Assembly: GCA_965221575.1 (NCBI GenBank)
Contig: CBDCSM010000013.1
Coordinates: 62,001-126,000, forward strand
DNA from: JAPPHA01 sp965221575
Lineage (GTDB): Bacteria; Pseudomonadota; Alphaproteobacteria; Rhodobacterales; Rhodobacteraceae
Direction of reading: 5' to 3'
Length of the DNA: 64,000 nt
A model generated the notes under the pieces. It made no database searches. It was not told the origin of the DNA and saw only the letters and a program-made list of their open reading frames with translations. Made by a program: the position numbers and the translations under genes. Positions 1 through 8,175 of this stretch are shown in pieces. How positions within the stretch are numbered: position 1 is the stretch's first letter; every line of letters starts with the position of its first letter.

Positions 1-154
1 TAAAGACCCGTTGCGGGCACCGCTTGCAGTGGCGCACAAACCCAACGCACCGTTTCGTTTGCGGTTGAAGACCGTCAACGGGGATCAGCCGCCCAATGTC
101 GACATCTGCGACCGTGACGCGCTCTATGACGTGGTCGACAGACCGAAACGGTGA
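1..154 (+). CDS. C-terminal end of an unrecognised protein (5' truncated by window edge)
   Basis: The frame that reads through base 2 is open from the window edge to a TGA at 152-154 and gives about 50 residues, ending in VDICDRDALYDVVDRPKR. The mix of charged and hydrophobic residues and the GC-rich third codon positions look like a genuine protein tail rather than chance. I do not recognise the family from this fragment. The start lies upstream of the window, and nothing downstream for 345 bases appears to be co-transcribed with it. Confidence 0.45.
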   Translation, partial: KDPLRAPLAVAHKPNAPFRLRLKTVNGDQPPNVDICDRDALYDVVDRPKR

Positions 155-500
155 TGCAAACAGGCCGTGGCTTCATACGGACCCGTGGCATTGATCCGCA
201 CTCATTCTCAATCACTCGGAACAGGGTTTTCCACCCGACGGCAAATCTTGCCTCGATACCGGTACGGTTTCGCAATTCCATGCTTCACGAAATCTGCCGC
301 TACGTCGCAACAGTGGCAACGCGAAATCGCATTGATCGTGCTTCAGTTACTCAAGCAAAGAATCATCACCGCCATGTGTCCAGTTCCGTCCAGACCTCGT
401 CTTCTCGCCCTTGGTTCATCGCGGCCTGCCCCTTTTGCAGCAGCATCCAGCCATGAAAAGCCGTTGATTTTCGCGCCAGAACCATCATAAATTTTCAACC
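155..500. other. Non-coding stretch without recognised feature
   Basis: No frame here gives a protein-like reading and I see no tRNA fold, terminator or repeat. It separates the truncated gene at the left edge from a small uncertain gene at 501. Confidence 0.4.
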
Positions 501-758
501 ATGGACAGCCACCTACAAGACATACTGCTCACCACCCTGAATGCCCCGTACAAAAGGCAGGTGGATTCGTGCGAACTCGCAGCTTGCATTAGGAATGACG
601 AATTTGCCGTGGCACAGGTCGGTTCTTTCTTCAGTGATGTCGATCCCGCTGTCCAGAAAGCCTTCGCATCAGCGCACGGCATTTCAGAAAAAACGTTGGT
701 GCAGACGGCGCGAAACTTCGTCGCTTGGTCGGGTCAATACGCCGCGCTTGCTGAATGA
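501..758 (+). CDS. Small hypothetical protein, 85 residues
   Basis: An ATG-started frame of 85 codons gives a soluble, mildly acidic protein without signal peptide or membrane segment (start MDSHLQDILLTTLNAPYKRQ, end ARNFVAWSGQYAALAE). Composition and codon use resemble the surrounding genes more than a random frame would, but there is no convincing ribosome binding site and no motif I recognise. It is convergent with groEL. It could be a real small alphaproteobacterial protein or a chance frame; I lean slightly to real because the competing antisense frames are arginine- and serine-rich and look like shadows. Confidence 0.38.
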   Translation: MDSHLQDILLTTLNAPYKRQVDSCELAACIRNDEFAVAQVGSFFSDVDPAVQKAFASAHGISEKTLVQTARNFVAWSGQYAALAE

Positions 759-1007
759 ATCTCGCAACCTCACGGTGGGGCAACCTCTTCGACCACGCCT
801 TGGCCGAACACTTTCCGCCTCGACACCTCGAATGGGTATTGCGTCGCCAGATGTCACCTGTGCGTGTTCGCGACTGAAAAAGTCGCATTCGATTTGATGA
901 CAGGATCCGGATGCCTGCTCCCGCGCCATCGACAACAGATGAAAAATACCAATAATTACCAAAAGTTAGGGAACTATACGCTAAACTTCTCTTGATTCGC
1001 ACCTTGT

Positions 1008-1039
1008 ATCGTCGGGAGATCCTCTGATCTCCCGACGAT
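1008..1039 (-). terminator. Hairpin downstream of groEL
   Basis: A perfect 14-bp inverted repeat with a 4-base loop (ATCGTCGGGAGATC, loop CTCT, then its complement) sits 16 bases after the groEL stop codon. Its place and strength fit a transcription terminator for groESL. No clear T-tract follows on the minus strand, so it may be a processing or stability hairpin instead. Confidence 0.6.
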
Positions 1040-1054
1040 TTCAGCATCAGGTGC

Positions 1055-2692
1055 TTACATCATGCCGCCCATGCCGCCCATGTCCGGCATCGCCGGCGCA
1101 TTGTTTTTCGGCTCAGGACGATCAGCAACCATCGCCTCGGTCGTGACCAGGAGCCCGGCAATGGAGGACGCATCTTCCAGCGCCGCACGGACGACTTTTG
1201 CAGGATCGATGATTCCGTCGGCAATCATGTCGCAATATTTTTCGGTCTGCGCATTGAAACCGAAGTTCTTATCGTCGCTCTCGCGAACCTTGCCAGCAAC
1301 AACCGCGCCGTCAACACCGGCATTCTCGGCAATCTGGCGAAGCGGAGATTCGAGCGCCCGTCGCACGATCGCGACTCCGGCGTCCTGGTCAGAGTTCTCT
1401 CCTTTCAAGCCGTCGAGCGCTTTTGCCCCCAGCATCAGAGAAACGCCGCCGCCGACAACAACACCTTCCTGAACCGCGGCACGGGTCGAGTTAAGCGCGT
1501 CATCTACACGATCCTTGCGTTCCTTGACCTCGACCTCGGTAGCGCCGCCAACGCGAATCACCGCAACCCCGCCGGCAAGTTTCGCCAGCCGTTCCTGCAG
1601 CTTTTCACGATCGTAGTCGGACGTGGTTTCTTCGATCTGGCTGCGAATCTGGGCCACGCGGGCTTCGATTTCCGCCTTCTCGCCGGCTCCGTCGACAATG
1701 GTCGTATCGTCCTTGTTGATCGAGACCTTGCGGGCACGCCCGAGCATGTCCATGCCGACGTTTTCCAGCTTCATTCCGAGATCCTCGGAAATCACCTGTC
1801 CGCCCGTCAGGATGGCGATGTCCTGCAGCATTGCCTTGCGGCGATCACCGAAACCGGGCGCCTTGACCGCCGCGATCTTGAGACCGCCACGGAGCTTGTT
1901 GACGACCAACGTGGCGAGGGCTTCGCCTTCGACGTCCTCGGCAATGACCAGAAGCGGCTTTCCTGCCTGGATGACGCTCTCAAGAAGCGGAACCATGGCC
2001 TGCAGGGAAGACAGTTTCTTTTCGTGCAGGAGAACGAGGCAATCCTCGAGTTCGGAAGTCATCTTGTCGGCATTGGTGACAAAATACGGAGACAGGTAAC
2101 CGCGATCGAATTGCATGCCTTCGACCACATCCGTTTCCGTTTCGAGGCCCTTGTTTTCCTCGACCGTGATCACGCCTTCGTTGCCGACTTTCTGCATTGC
2201 GTCCGCGATCTGATTGCCGATCTCGGTTTCGCCATTGGCGGAAATCGTTCCCACCTGGGCGACCTCGGCCGAATCCTTGACCTCGCGCGACAGCGCCTTG
2301 ATTTCGGACACGACCTTGCCGGTGGCGAGATCGATTCCGCGTTTGAGATCCATCGGGTTCATTCCGGCGGCGACCGACTTGAGCCCCTCTTGAACGATCG
2401 CATGAGCAAGAATCGTTGCCGTGGTTGTGCCGTCACCCGCCGTGTCGTTGGTCCGTGACGCAACTTCGCGCACCATTTGTGCGCCCATGTTTTCGAACTT
2501 GCCTTCGAGTTCGATTTCCTTTGCGACGGCCACGCCGTCCTTTGTAATGCGCGGTGCACCGAAGGACTTGTCCAGAACGACATTGCGTCCTTTCGGGCCG
2601 AGCGTCACACGAACTGCGTCGGCCAAAACCGACACGCCCTCAAGCATCTTGTTGCGGGCATCCGTGCTGAATTTTACGTCTTTGGCTGCCAT
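1055..2692 (-). CDS. groEL: Chaperonin GroEL, 60 kDa
   Basis: This is the large subunit of the cytosolic ATP-dependent folding chamber; it works as a double heptameric ring capped by GroES. The 545-residue length is normal. It starts MAAKDVKFSTDARNKML, carries the ATP-binding stretch around residues 82-92 with the catalytic Asp87 in NDTAGDGTTT, and ends in the flexible Gly-Met tail MPDMGGMGGMM typical of chaperonins. groES lies 35 bases upstream on the same strand, so the two form the usual groESL operon. The CIRCE operator upstream of groES indicates HrcA control. No second groEL copy is present in the window. Identification is secure. Confidence 0.98.
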   Translation of the reverse strand: MAAKDVKFSTDARNKMLEGVSVLADAVRVTLGPKGRNVVLDKSFGAPRITKDGVAVAKEIELEGKFENMGAQMVREVASRTNDTAGDGTTTATILAHAIVQEGLKSVAAGMNPMDLKRGIDLATGKVVSEIKALSREVKDSAEVAQVGTISANGETEIGNQIADAMQKVGNEGVITVEENKGLETETDVVEGMQFDRGYLSPYFVTNADKMTSELEDCLVLLHEKKLSSLQAMVPLLESVIQAGKPLLVIAEDVEGEALATLVVNKLRGGLKIAAVKAPGFGDRRKAMLQDIAILTGGQVISEDLGMKLENVGMDMLGRARKVSINKDDTTIVDGAGEKAEIEARVAQIRSQIEETTSDYDREKLQERLAKLAGGVAVIRVGGATEVEVKERKDRVDDALNSTRAAVQEGVVVGGGVSLMLGAKALDGLKGENSDQDAGVAIVRRALESPLRQIAENAGVDGAVVAGKVRESDDKNFGFNAQTEKYCDMIADGIIDPAKVVRAALEDASSIAGLLVTTEAMVADRPEPKNNAPAMPDMGGMGGMM

Positions 2693-2727
2693 TTTTCAGT
2701 TTCTCCTCAGTGTAATGGCCTTGTCCC

Positions 2728-3018
2728 TCAGTCCTCGAGAATTCCGAGAACATCGGATTCCTTCATGATCAACATCTCTTCGCCGTCGATCGTGACTTCG
2801 GTTCCGGACCATTTTCCAAACAGAATTCGGTCACCACTCTTGACGGACATCGGAATCAACTCTCCGCTGTCCTTGCGCGCGCCTTCACCGCACGAGATGA
2901 TCTCTCCTTCCGATGGTTTTTCCTTGGCGCTATCCGGGATAATCAATCCACCAGCTGTTTTTTCATCGCTCTCGATTCGACGAACCAAGACACGATCATG
3001 CAAAGGCTTGAATGCCAT
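2728..3018 (-). CDS. groES: Co-chaperonin GroES, 10 kDa
   Basis: GroES forms the heptameric lid of the GroEL chamber and regulates its ATPase cycle in the cytosol. The 96-residue protein has the family pattern throughout: the opening MAFKPLHDRVLVRRIESDEK, the mobile loop KTAGGLIIPDSAKEKPSEG at about residues 20-39 that contacts GroEL, and the ending KESDVLGILED. It is the first gene of the groESL operon. Upstream are a plausible sigma-70 type promoter and an imperfect CIRCE element. Confidence 0.97.
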   Translation of the reverse strand: MAFKPLHDRVLVRRIESDEKTAGGLIIPDSAKEKPSEGEIISCGEGARKDSGELIPMSVKSGDRILFGKWSGTEVTIDGEEMLIMKESDVLGILED

Positions 3019-3086
3019 CGCGTCGCTCCCTACATGGCTTGCATTCGAATTTATCTTTGCCCCTCAAAATTCGGAGCACTCGACTG

Positions 3087-3113
3087 TTAGCACTCGACCT
3101 TATCGGCTGCTAA
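3087..3113 (-). promoter_or_regulatory. CIRCE operator (HrcA-binding) upstream of groESL
   Basis: The sequence TTAGCACTC, nine bases, then GGCTGCTAA matches the CIRCE consensus TTAGCACTC-N9-GAGTGCTAA. One arm is perfect and the other differs at two bases. It lies about 70-95 bases upstream of the groES start. In other bacteria HrcA binds this element to repress groESL and releases it on heat shock. hrcA itself is not in the window. A second copy of AGCACTCGAC begins at 3075, so the promoter-proximal half-site is partly duplicated. Confidence 0.85.
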
Positions 3114-3124
3114 CAGCGGATCAA
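3097..3124 (-). promoter_or_regulatory. Probable groESL promoter overlapping CIRCE
   Basis: On the minus strand TTGATC (3124-3119) and TAAGGT (3102-3097) are 16 bases apart, resembling -35 and -10 elements. The -10 box lies inside the CIRCE element, so HrcA binding would block RNA polymerase. The -10 match is moderate; the assignment rests on spacing and overlap. Confidence 0.45.
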
Positions 3125-3308
3125 ATAGGTCCGGGGTTGCCGTTTGTCAAGAGTGCGCAACCGCGGAAATCGCGATTTTCCGACATGATACTCCCGTTCG
3201 CGGGAAAATGAGCCGTCACGCCAACCGCGGAGGCAGCCTCCACCGATTCCCCGAGATAAACCCGGTCGCTGCAGGCGAAGGCGATCGGTGCGTCGCAGCA
3301 CCTGCCCC

Positions 3309-4625
3309 TCAGTTCACGAAATGTACCCTGTCGAATTCCCTGCGCCATTCGGCCACTTCAGGTGCGAGCGCCTCGGGATCATCGCGTCCCAGGGCATCGG
3401 CAATCAGTCCGGCCATCCGCCCGCAATCTTCCGGCGTCACGCCCCAGCGGACCAGTTCCGGCGTGCCGATCCGAAGCCCGTTCAGGTCGTCCGAAACCTC
3501 TTCGATCGGCAACCCGATGCCGCAGGCGAGGAACCCCGCGCCGCGCAGCTTCCTGGATCCGGCCTGCCCACCGCCGAACGGCGCCGCGACGACCGCAAAC
3601 TGATGTGAGCGCGTGAACCCGTCCGCGCAGGCGAAGACCTGTATTCCGGCTGAATCCAATGCCTCCGCCAACGCTGTTGATGTCCTGATCATCTCCCTGG
3701 CGTATGCGTGCCCGTGTTCTCTCCAGTCAAGCATCGTTACCGCCAGCGCCGCCGACTTCGCCGCATCGAAGTTCGCGGTCATGCCCGGAAAGGCGATCGT
3801 GTCGAGGCGTTCCGCTAACCCGGCATCGTCCGAGACGATCAAGCCGCCAGCGGGACCGCCAAGGCTCTTGTACGTGCTCATGGTCACGAAATGCGCACCG
3901 TTCTTCAAAGGGTTCGGCCAGGCGCGGCCGGCGATGATCCCGCACTGGTGCGCCGCATCGAACATGACATATGCACCGACATCATCGGCGATCTCGCGGA
4001 TCTCGGTAACCGGATGTTCGAACAAGTTCAGGCTTCCCCCGACGGTGATCAGGCCGGGCCGGTGCCGCCTTGCCATTCGGGCCAGGCCATCCAGGTCGAC
4101 CGTGTACTTGTCGCCACGAACAGGCGCCGAAACGACGTTCAGCCCGAATAATCCCGCGCATCCGGCAAGATGATGCGTAACGTGGCCGCCAATACTCGCC
4201 GGAGGCACTATGATCGTGTCGCCAGGTTTGCAGGTCGCCATGAACCCGTAAAGGTTCGCGAGGGCGCCGGACGGGACGCGGATCTCCGCGTATGCCGCGT
4301 CAAAGACTTCCGCGCACAACCCGGCACAGACTACCTCGATCTCTTCGATGGCCTCGAGGCCCATCTCGTACTTGTCACCCGGATAACCCAACGATGGCCG
4401 AGATCCGATTCCGGAAGCCAGTAACGCCTCCGCCCTGGGGTTCATCACGTTGGTTGCGGGGTTCAGGTTGAAGCAGTCGCGTTCGTGGATTTGCCGGTTC
4501 TTCATTGCCAGGGCGTTGATTCTTGCCAGAACATCTTCCGAACTTTGCAGGGCAGTTTCCCGTGAGATCGACTGAACAAGGGCCTCGCACCGCGCCGGAA
4601 CCCAATCCCGGTAATTCATTGACAT
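3309..4625 (-). CDS. Serine hydroxymethyltransferase-like PLP enzyme
   Basis: A 438-residue fold-type I PLP enzyme of the SHMT family, which moves a one-carbon unit between serine-type amino acids and tetrahydrofolate. Family marks include NRQIHERDCFNLNPATNVM, SRPSLGYPGDKYEMG near the N-terminus, the PLP-binding FDAAHQ (usually VDMAH) and the lysine segment TYKSLGGPAGG at about residue 253. Canonical GlyA has TTTHKTLRGPRGG here, so this is a divergent branch. It may be a 2-methylserine hydroxymethyltransferase or another beta-hydroxy amino acid enzyme rather than the housekeeping GlyA. I chose ATG 4625 because AAGAAGGG lies 8 bases upstream; a GTG three codons earlier is possible. It stands alone between groES and a divergent HAD gene. 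Confidence 0.8.
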   Translation of the reverse strand: MSMNYRDWVPARCEALVQSISRETALQSSEDVLARINALAMKNRQIHERDCFNLNPATNVMNPRAEALLASGIGSRPSLGYPGDKYEMGLEAIEEIEVVCAGLCAEVFDAAYAEIRVPSGALANLYGFMATCKPGDTIIVPPASIGGHVTHHLAGCAGLFGLNVVSAPVRGDKYTVDLDGLARMARRHRPGLITVGGSLNLFEHPVTEIREIADDVGAYVMFDAAHQCGIIAGRAWPNPLKNGAHFVTMSTYKSLGGPAGGLIVSDDAGLAERLDTIAFPGMTANFDAAKSAALAVTMLDWREHGHAYAREMIRTSTALAEALDSAGIQVFACADGFTRSHQFAVVAAPFGGGQAGSRKLRGAGFLACGIGLPIEEVSDDLNGLRIGTPELVRWGVTPEDCGRMAGLIADALGRDDPEALAPEVAEWRREFDRVHFVN

Positions 4626-5135
4626 GGTTTGCACCCTTCTTCACGAGTGGATGATTGGCAACGGGCCCTCGTGACGGGCCGAGAGTTCCCGCTCCAGGTC
4701 ACTGTCGTTCTCCTGGCTCCCCTTGCCCTGGTCCTCCGATTCGTTCTGTTGCCGATGCCGTCACGGGCCCGACGATAGAAATCGACGGAGATTGCGGACG
4801 TGTCACGATCATGTCGACCTCATGGCGGCGATCTCCCGTGATCAGCGCTGCCGGATCGCTCCTGCATCCGGTAAGGGTCCACCAACACCGGAAGACCATT
4901 CTGCAGTGCCGGCGCGTCATGGAAAGCGCACGATGCCCTCGCCCGAAAGAACAGTGGAGAATTAGAGTTTCCGGCCGAAACTGGCGGGGAATCCTACCTC
5001 CACGCACATGCCGCTGTCGCACGGCAGGTGGTCTGGAAATTGGCTCCGTGCTCATATAGACAGCGACCGGATGAGGTCTGCTGCTCCAGTAAGGCCGGAC
5101 TGCATGATCTTGCTTTCTCAATCGGACATTCCGTT
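4626..5135. other. Divergent intergenic region, no gene seen
   Basis: This separates the minus-strand SHMT-like gene from the plus-strand HAD gene and must hold both promoters. Frames through it are arginine/proline-rich and unconvincing. I looked for a glycine or SAM riboswitch ahead of the SHMT-like gene and saw none that I could support. Confidence 0.4.
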
Positions 5136-6026
5136 GTGACTACCGTTATCGACTCGCTTGACGAGATCTCTTGTCGCTTCGAAGCAGTTTTCTGTGACCT
5201 TTGGGGATGTCTTCACAATGGAATAAGACCATTTCCGTCGGCTGTCCAAGCACTTGATCGATTCCGCCGGCGGGGCGGTTATGTCGTCCTGCTGACCAAC
5301 GCACCTCGCTCGCGGTCCAGGGTTATCCGGCAGCTCGACCAGATCGGAGTGCCCCGTGACCTCTACGATGATGTCGTGACAAGCGGTGATGCGGCCCGCC
5401 GTGCGCTCGCGCTGGGGGAGTTCGGCCGGTCTGTCCATCATATAGGACCGCGGAGGGAAGAGACCTTTTTCAATCATGAAAACGAGGATGGACTCGAAGG
5501 TCTCGGCGAAATCATGCTGACCACGCTGGAGGCCGCACAGGGGCTTGTTTGCACTGGCCTCGCTGATGATACGACCGAAACACCTCAAGAGTACCTCGGC
5601 CTGTTGCGTTCTGCCAGGGACCGCCACCTGAAAATGCTATGCGCCAATCCCGACCTCATGGTCGACCGGGGCAGTAAACGCGTTTACTGTGCCGGAGCCA
5701 TCGCCGCCCTATACTCGGAAATCGGCGGCCATGTATCGCTGTTCGGCAAACCGCATAAACCGATTTACGCGACTGCGCGTCTCCGAATGAACGCGGCAAT
5801 GGGCCGGATCATCGAAGATCGCCACATTCTCTGCATCGGCGACGGAATTCACACCGACATCGAGGGGGCCGTACGCCAGAATCTTCCAAGCCTGTTCGTC
5901 ACAGGCGGCCTGTCGCGGACCGCAACGGCCACTACCCGCGATCCCGACCGCATTCGCCTGGAGTCCTTTCTGGCCGAACACGCATCGGAAGCCAGGCCCG
6001 ATACGGCAATCGGGCACTTGCGTTGA
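5136..6026 (+). CDS. HAD-superfamily hydrolase, TIGR01459-type
   Basis: A 296-residue HAD-family phosphatase-like protein. The first HAD motif appears as AVFCDLWGCLHNG near residue 18 (nucleophile Asp in D-L-W-G, characteristic of the TIGR01459 subfamily), the second as VLLTNAPR, the lysine motif within FGKPHKPIY and the last as CIGDGIHTDIEGA. The substrate is unknown, though sugar phosphates or phosphoglycolate-like compounds are typical for the superfamily. I chose GTG 5136 because the upstream in-frame extension (from 5028) is cysteine-rich and unlike the family; the ribosome binding site is weak. In Rhodobacterales this gene commonly sits close to maoC and ribF, as it does here. Confidence 0.8.
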   Translation: MTTVIDSLDEISCRFEAVFCDLWGCLHNGIRPFPSAVQALDRFRRRGGYVVLLTNAPRSRSRVIRQLDQIGVPRDLYDDVVTSGDAARRALALGEFGRSVHHIGPRREETFFNHENEDGLEGLGEIMLTTLEAAQGLVCTGLADDTTETPQEYLGLLRSARDRHLKMLCANPDLMVDRGSKRVYCAGAIAALYSEIGGHVSLFGKPHKPIYATARLRMNAAMGRIIEDRHILCIGDGIHTDIEGAVRQNLPSLFVTGGLSRTATATTRDPDRIRLESFLAEHASEARPDTAIGHLR

Positions 6027-6163
6027 AAGAAACTTGACCAGGTCAAACGAGTGACGCACAGCCACACCCGGGTCCAACCCGGGTCCGGCGCATTGTATGC
6101 TCCAGGTTCTCGAGTGAGTGGATTCGCACGGGCAGGCAACATTAGAACCATGGACGCCTCGAT

Positions 6164-6625
6164 ATGACCGATCAGGAAGGACGCCTCCGAAACATCCCCG
6201 TAGGTACGATCTGCATCGAAGATCTCGAACTCGGGATGTCCCGTTCGATCGCCAGGGTTTTCACTGATGCCGATACGGCCGCCTTTTCCGAACTGTCCCT
6301 GGACTTCAATCCGATACACCACGATGAAGACTACGCGCGAGAGACGATATTCGGCGGCCGGATTGCCCACGGCATGATGTACGCATCATTGATCTCCGCG
6401 GTCATCGGGGAACAACTTCCGGGTCACGGGTCGGTTTATCTCGGGCAAACCCTGAAATTCCTCGCGCCCGTCCGTCCCGGTGACGAGGTCGAGGCACGTG
6501 TCACGGTCAGGGAGATCGATTACTCAAAACGTCGTGTAACGCTTGATTGTGAATGCGGCGTCGGGAATAAGGTCGTGCTCGTCGGCGAGGCTCTCGTCCT
6601 GGCACCGAGCCGGAAATTCGACTGA
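6164..6625 (+). CDS. MaoC-like (R)-specific enoyl hydratase family protein
   Basis: A 153-residue single hot-dog-fold protein of the MaoC dehydratase family, which hydrates trans-2-enoyl thioesters. The catalytic pattern is visible as SLDFNPIHHDEDYA (Asp and His of the hydratase motif), followed by GRIAHGMMYASLIS and the central strand YLGQTLKFLAPVRPGDEV. The length fits a single-domain hydratase. It lies between the HAD gene and ribF on the same strand, 19 bases ahead of the ribF start, so the three may be one transcript. The in vivo substrate cannot be read from sequence. Confidence 0.85.
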   Translation: MTDQEGRLRNIPVGTICIEDLELGMSRSIARVFTDADTAAFSELSLDFNPIHHDEDYARETIFGGRIAHGMMYASLISAVIGEQLPGHGSVYLGQTLKFLAPVRPGDEVEARVTVREIDYSKRRVTLDCECGVGNKVVLVGEALVLAPSRKFD

Positions 6626-6644
6626 CGATTCAGACCATCGATTG

Positions 6645-7637
6645 ATGCACATGCACATTGTTCGAAAACATGACGACGTTCCTGGTGAGTGTCTCGGCTC
6701 GACCGTGGCAATCGGGAACTTTGACGGAGTCCACATCGGCCACCTATCGGTATTGCGTTGGGCGACCGAGGTGGCAGGTGACCGCGGATGCACGGCAGGT
6801 GTCATCACGTTCGAACCACATCCGCGGCAGTTCTTTCAACCGAACAAGCCGGCCTTTCGGCTGATGACACGTGAAAGCCGGGCCAGGCGGCTGCAGATGC
6901 TCGGCTTCGATGTCGTATTCGAGATTACGTTCGATGCCCGTCTTGCCAACGCGACTGCAGAGGAATTCTCAAGATCGATCCTTGCCGATCGTCTGGGTAT
7001 TTCTCACGCGATCGTCGGGGAGGACTTCAGATTTGGCAAAGCGCGCGCGAGCGATGCGAGCGACCTTTCGAGATTTGGCGATCGGTTCGGTTTCGGAGTC
7101 ACGGTCCTGCCACTCAAGGTCGATGGAGACACGGAATACTCGTCGACGGCGGTACGCAATGCGCTCGCGGACGGACACGTCGGGAAGGCAACGTCAATTC
7201 TCGGGCATCACCACCGAATCGAGGGGCGCGTCATCCATGGGGAGAAACGCGGGCGCGACCTGGGAATTCCGACAGCAAATCTCTCGCTGGACAATCTGTT
7301 CGTGCCTGCCCATGCCGTCTACGCGGTTTCGGTTGACATCATTGACGGGGAGCACGCCGGAAACTACGGAGGTGTCGCGTCGATCGGGACAAGACCGACG
7401 TTTGGAGGCAGCCAGCCTGTCCTTGAGGTCCATGTCTTCGGGTTTGACGGCAACCTGTACGGGACCCGATTGTCGGTCGCGCTCCTGGATCATCTGCGCC
7501 CCGAGACCAAATTCGACAGTGTCGACGAACTGGTCAAAGCAATGCAGGCAGATTGCGTGCGCAGCCGGGAGGTTCTCGCGGCCATCGCGGCATCTGGCAG
7601 CGAGGACCAGGACGGGACATCCGCAACAGGCCCATAG
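6645..7637 (+). CDS. ribF: Bifunctional riboflavin kinase / FAD synthetase
   Basis: RibF makes FMN from riboflavin and then FAD from FMN in the cytosol. The 330-residue protein has both modules. The N-terminal nucleotidyltransferase carries VAIGNFDGVHIGH and EYSSTAVRNALADGHVGKA. The C-terminal kinase domain carries GRDLGIPTANLSL (the PTAN motif) and YGGVASIGTRPTFGG. The start at ATG 6645 is chosen because the longer frame upstream overlaps maoC and has no family character; a second ATG two codons on (6651) is possible. The length is close to the usual 305-330. Confidence 0.95.
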   Translation: MHMHIVRKHDDVPGECLGSTVAIGNFDGVHIGHLSVLRWATEVAGDRGCTAGVITFEPHPRQFFQPNKPAFRLMTRESRARRLQMLGFDVVFEITFDARLANATAEEFSRSILADRLGISHAIVGEDFRFGKARASDASDLSRFGDRFGFGVTVLPLKVDGDTEYSSTAVRNALADGHVGKATSILGHHHRIEGRVIHGEKRGRDLGIPTANLSLDNLFVPAHAVYAVSVDIIDGEHAGNYGGVASIGTRPTFGGSQPVLEVHVFGFDGNLYGTRLSVALLDHLRPETKFDSVDELVKAMQADCVRSREVLAAIAASGSEDQDGTSATGP

Positions 7638-7686
7638 CCTGTAGTTGGCCCTTTCATTGGCAACCGATTTCCGACAAGAGTGCCGA

Positions 7687-8175
7687 ATGCGTAACCCAAT
7701 GAATGGCGAATGTCTCAGACCGGGATTCTGGGATGACCTTCCGCTCGAAGAACTCAATCCTTCAGAATGGGAGGCGCTGTGTGACGGATGCGGAAAGTGT
7801 TGCCTGCTGAAACTCGAGGATGCGGATACGGGAGAGGTACGCTACACCGGCGTCGCCTGCCGCCTGTTCGATCATTTCCGTTGCCGTTGCCGAAATTACC
7901 CGCGGCGCCTCGACCTGGTTTCGGATTGCATCGGATTTACCCCAGAATCCGTCGCGGAAACCTCCGGATGGATGCCGGAAACCTGCGCGTACAGGCTCCG
8001 CCACGAAGGGAAACCCCTGCCCGCCTGGCACTACCTGAAGTCCGGAGACAGGGAACTTGTTCATAGCCTGGGCCATAGCTTGAGGGGAAAGAGAATCCGA
8101 AACGAGCGGAGTGTTCCGACATCCCGCCTCGAGGACCATGTTCTGGACGACCCTTCGGCCGGGACCATCGCCTGA
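7687..8175 (+). CDS. YcgN-like cysteine-cluster protein (UPF0260)
   Basis: A 162-residue protein of the YcgN/UPF0260 group. The cysteine cluster CDGCGKCCLLK lies near residue 35, followed by further cysteines in VACRLFDHFRCRCRNYPRR and DLVSDCIGF, a pattern suggesting metal or iron-sulfur binding; the biochemical role is unknown. The C-terminal part LPAWHYLKSGDRELVH is family-typical. ATG 7687 or the one at 7699 could be the start. Its TGA is directly followed by the ATG of the threonine aldolase gene, so the two are translationally linked. In related genomes this family is usually found near ribF, as here. Confidence 0.85.
   Translation: MRNPMNGECLRPGFWDDLPLEELNPSEWEALCDGCGKCCLLKLEDADTGEVRYTGVACRLFDHFRCRCRNYPRRLDLVSDCIGFTPESVAETSGWMPETCAYRLRHEGKPLPAWHYLKSGDRELVHSLGHSLRGKRIRNERSVPTSRLEDHVLDDPSAGTIA

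Noticed and set aside
4626..5135. Glycine or SAM riboswitch ahead of the SHMT-like gene
   Set aside because: No conserved core or paired helices that I could line up with these riboswitch classes.
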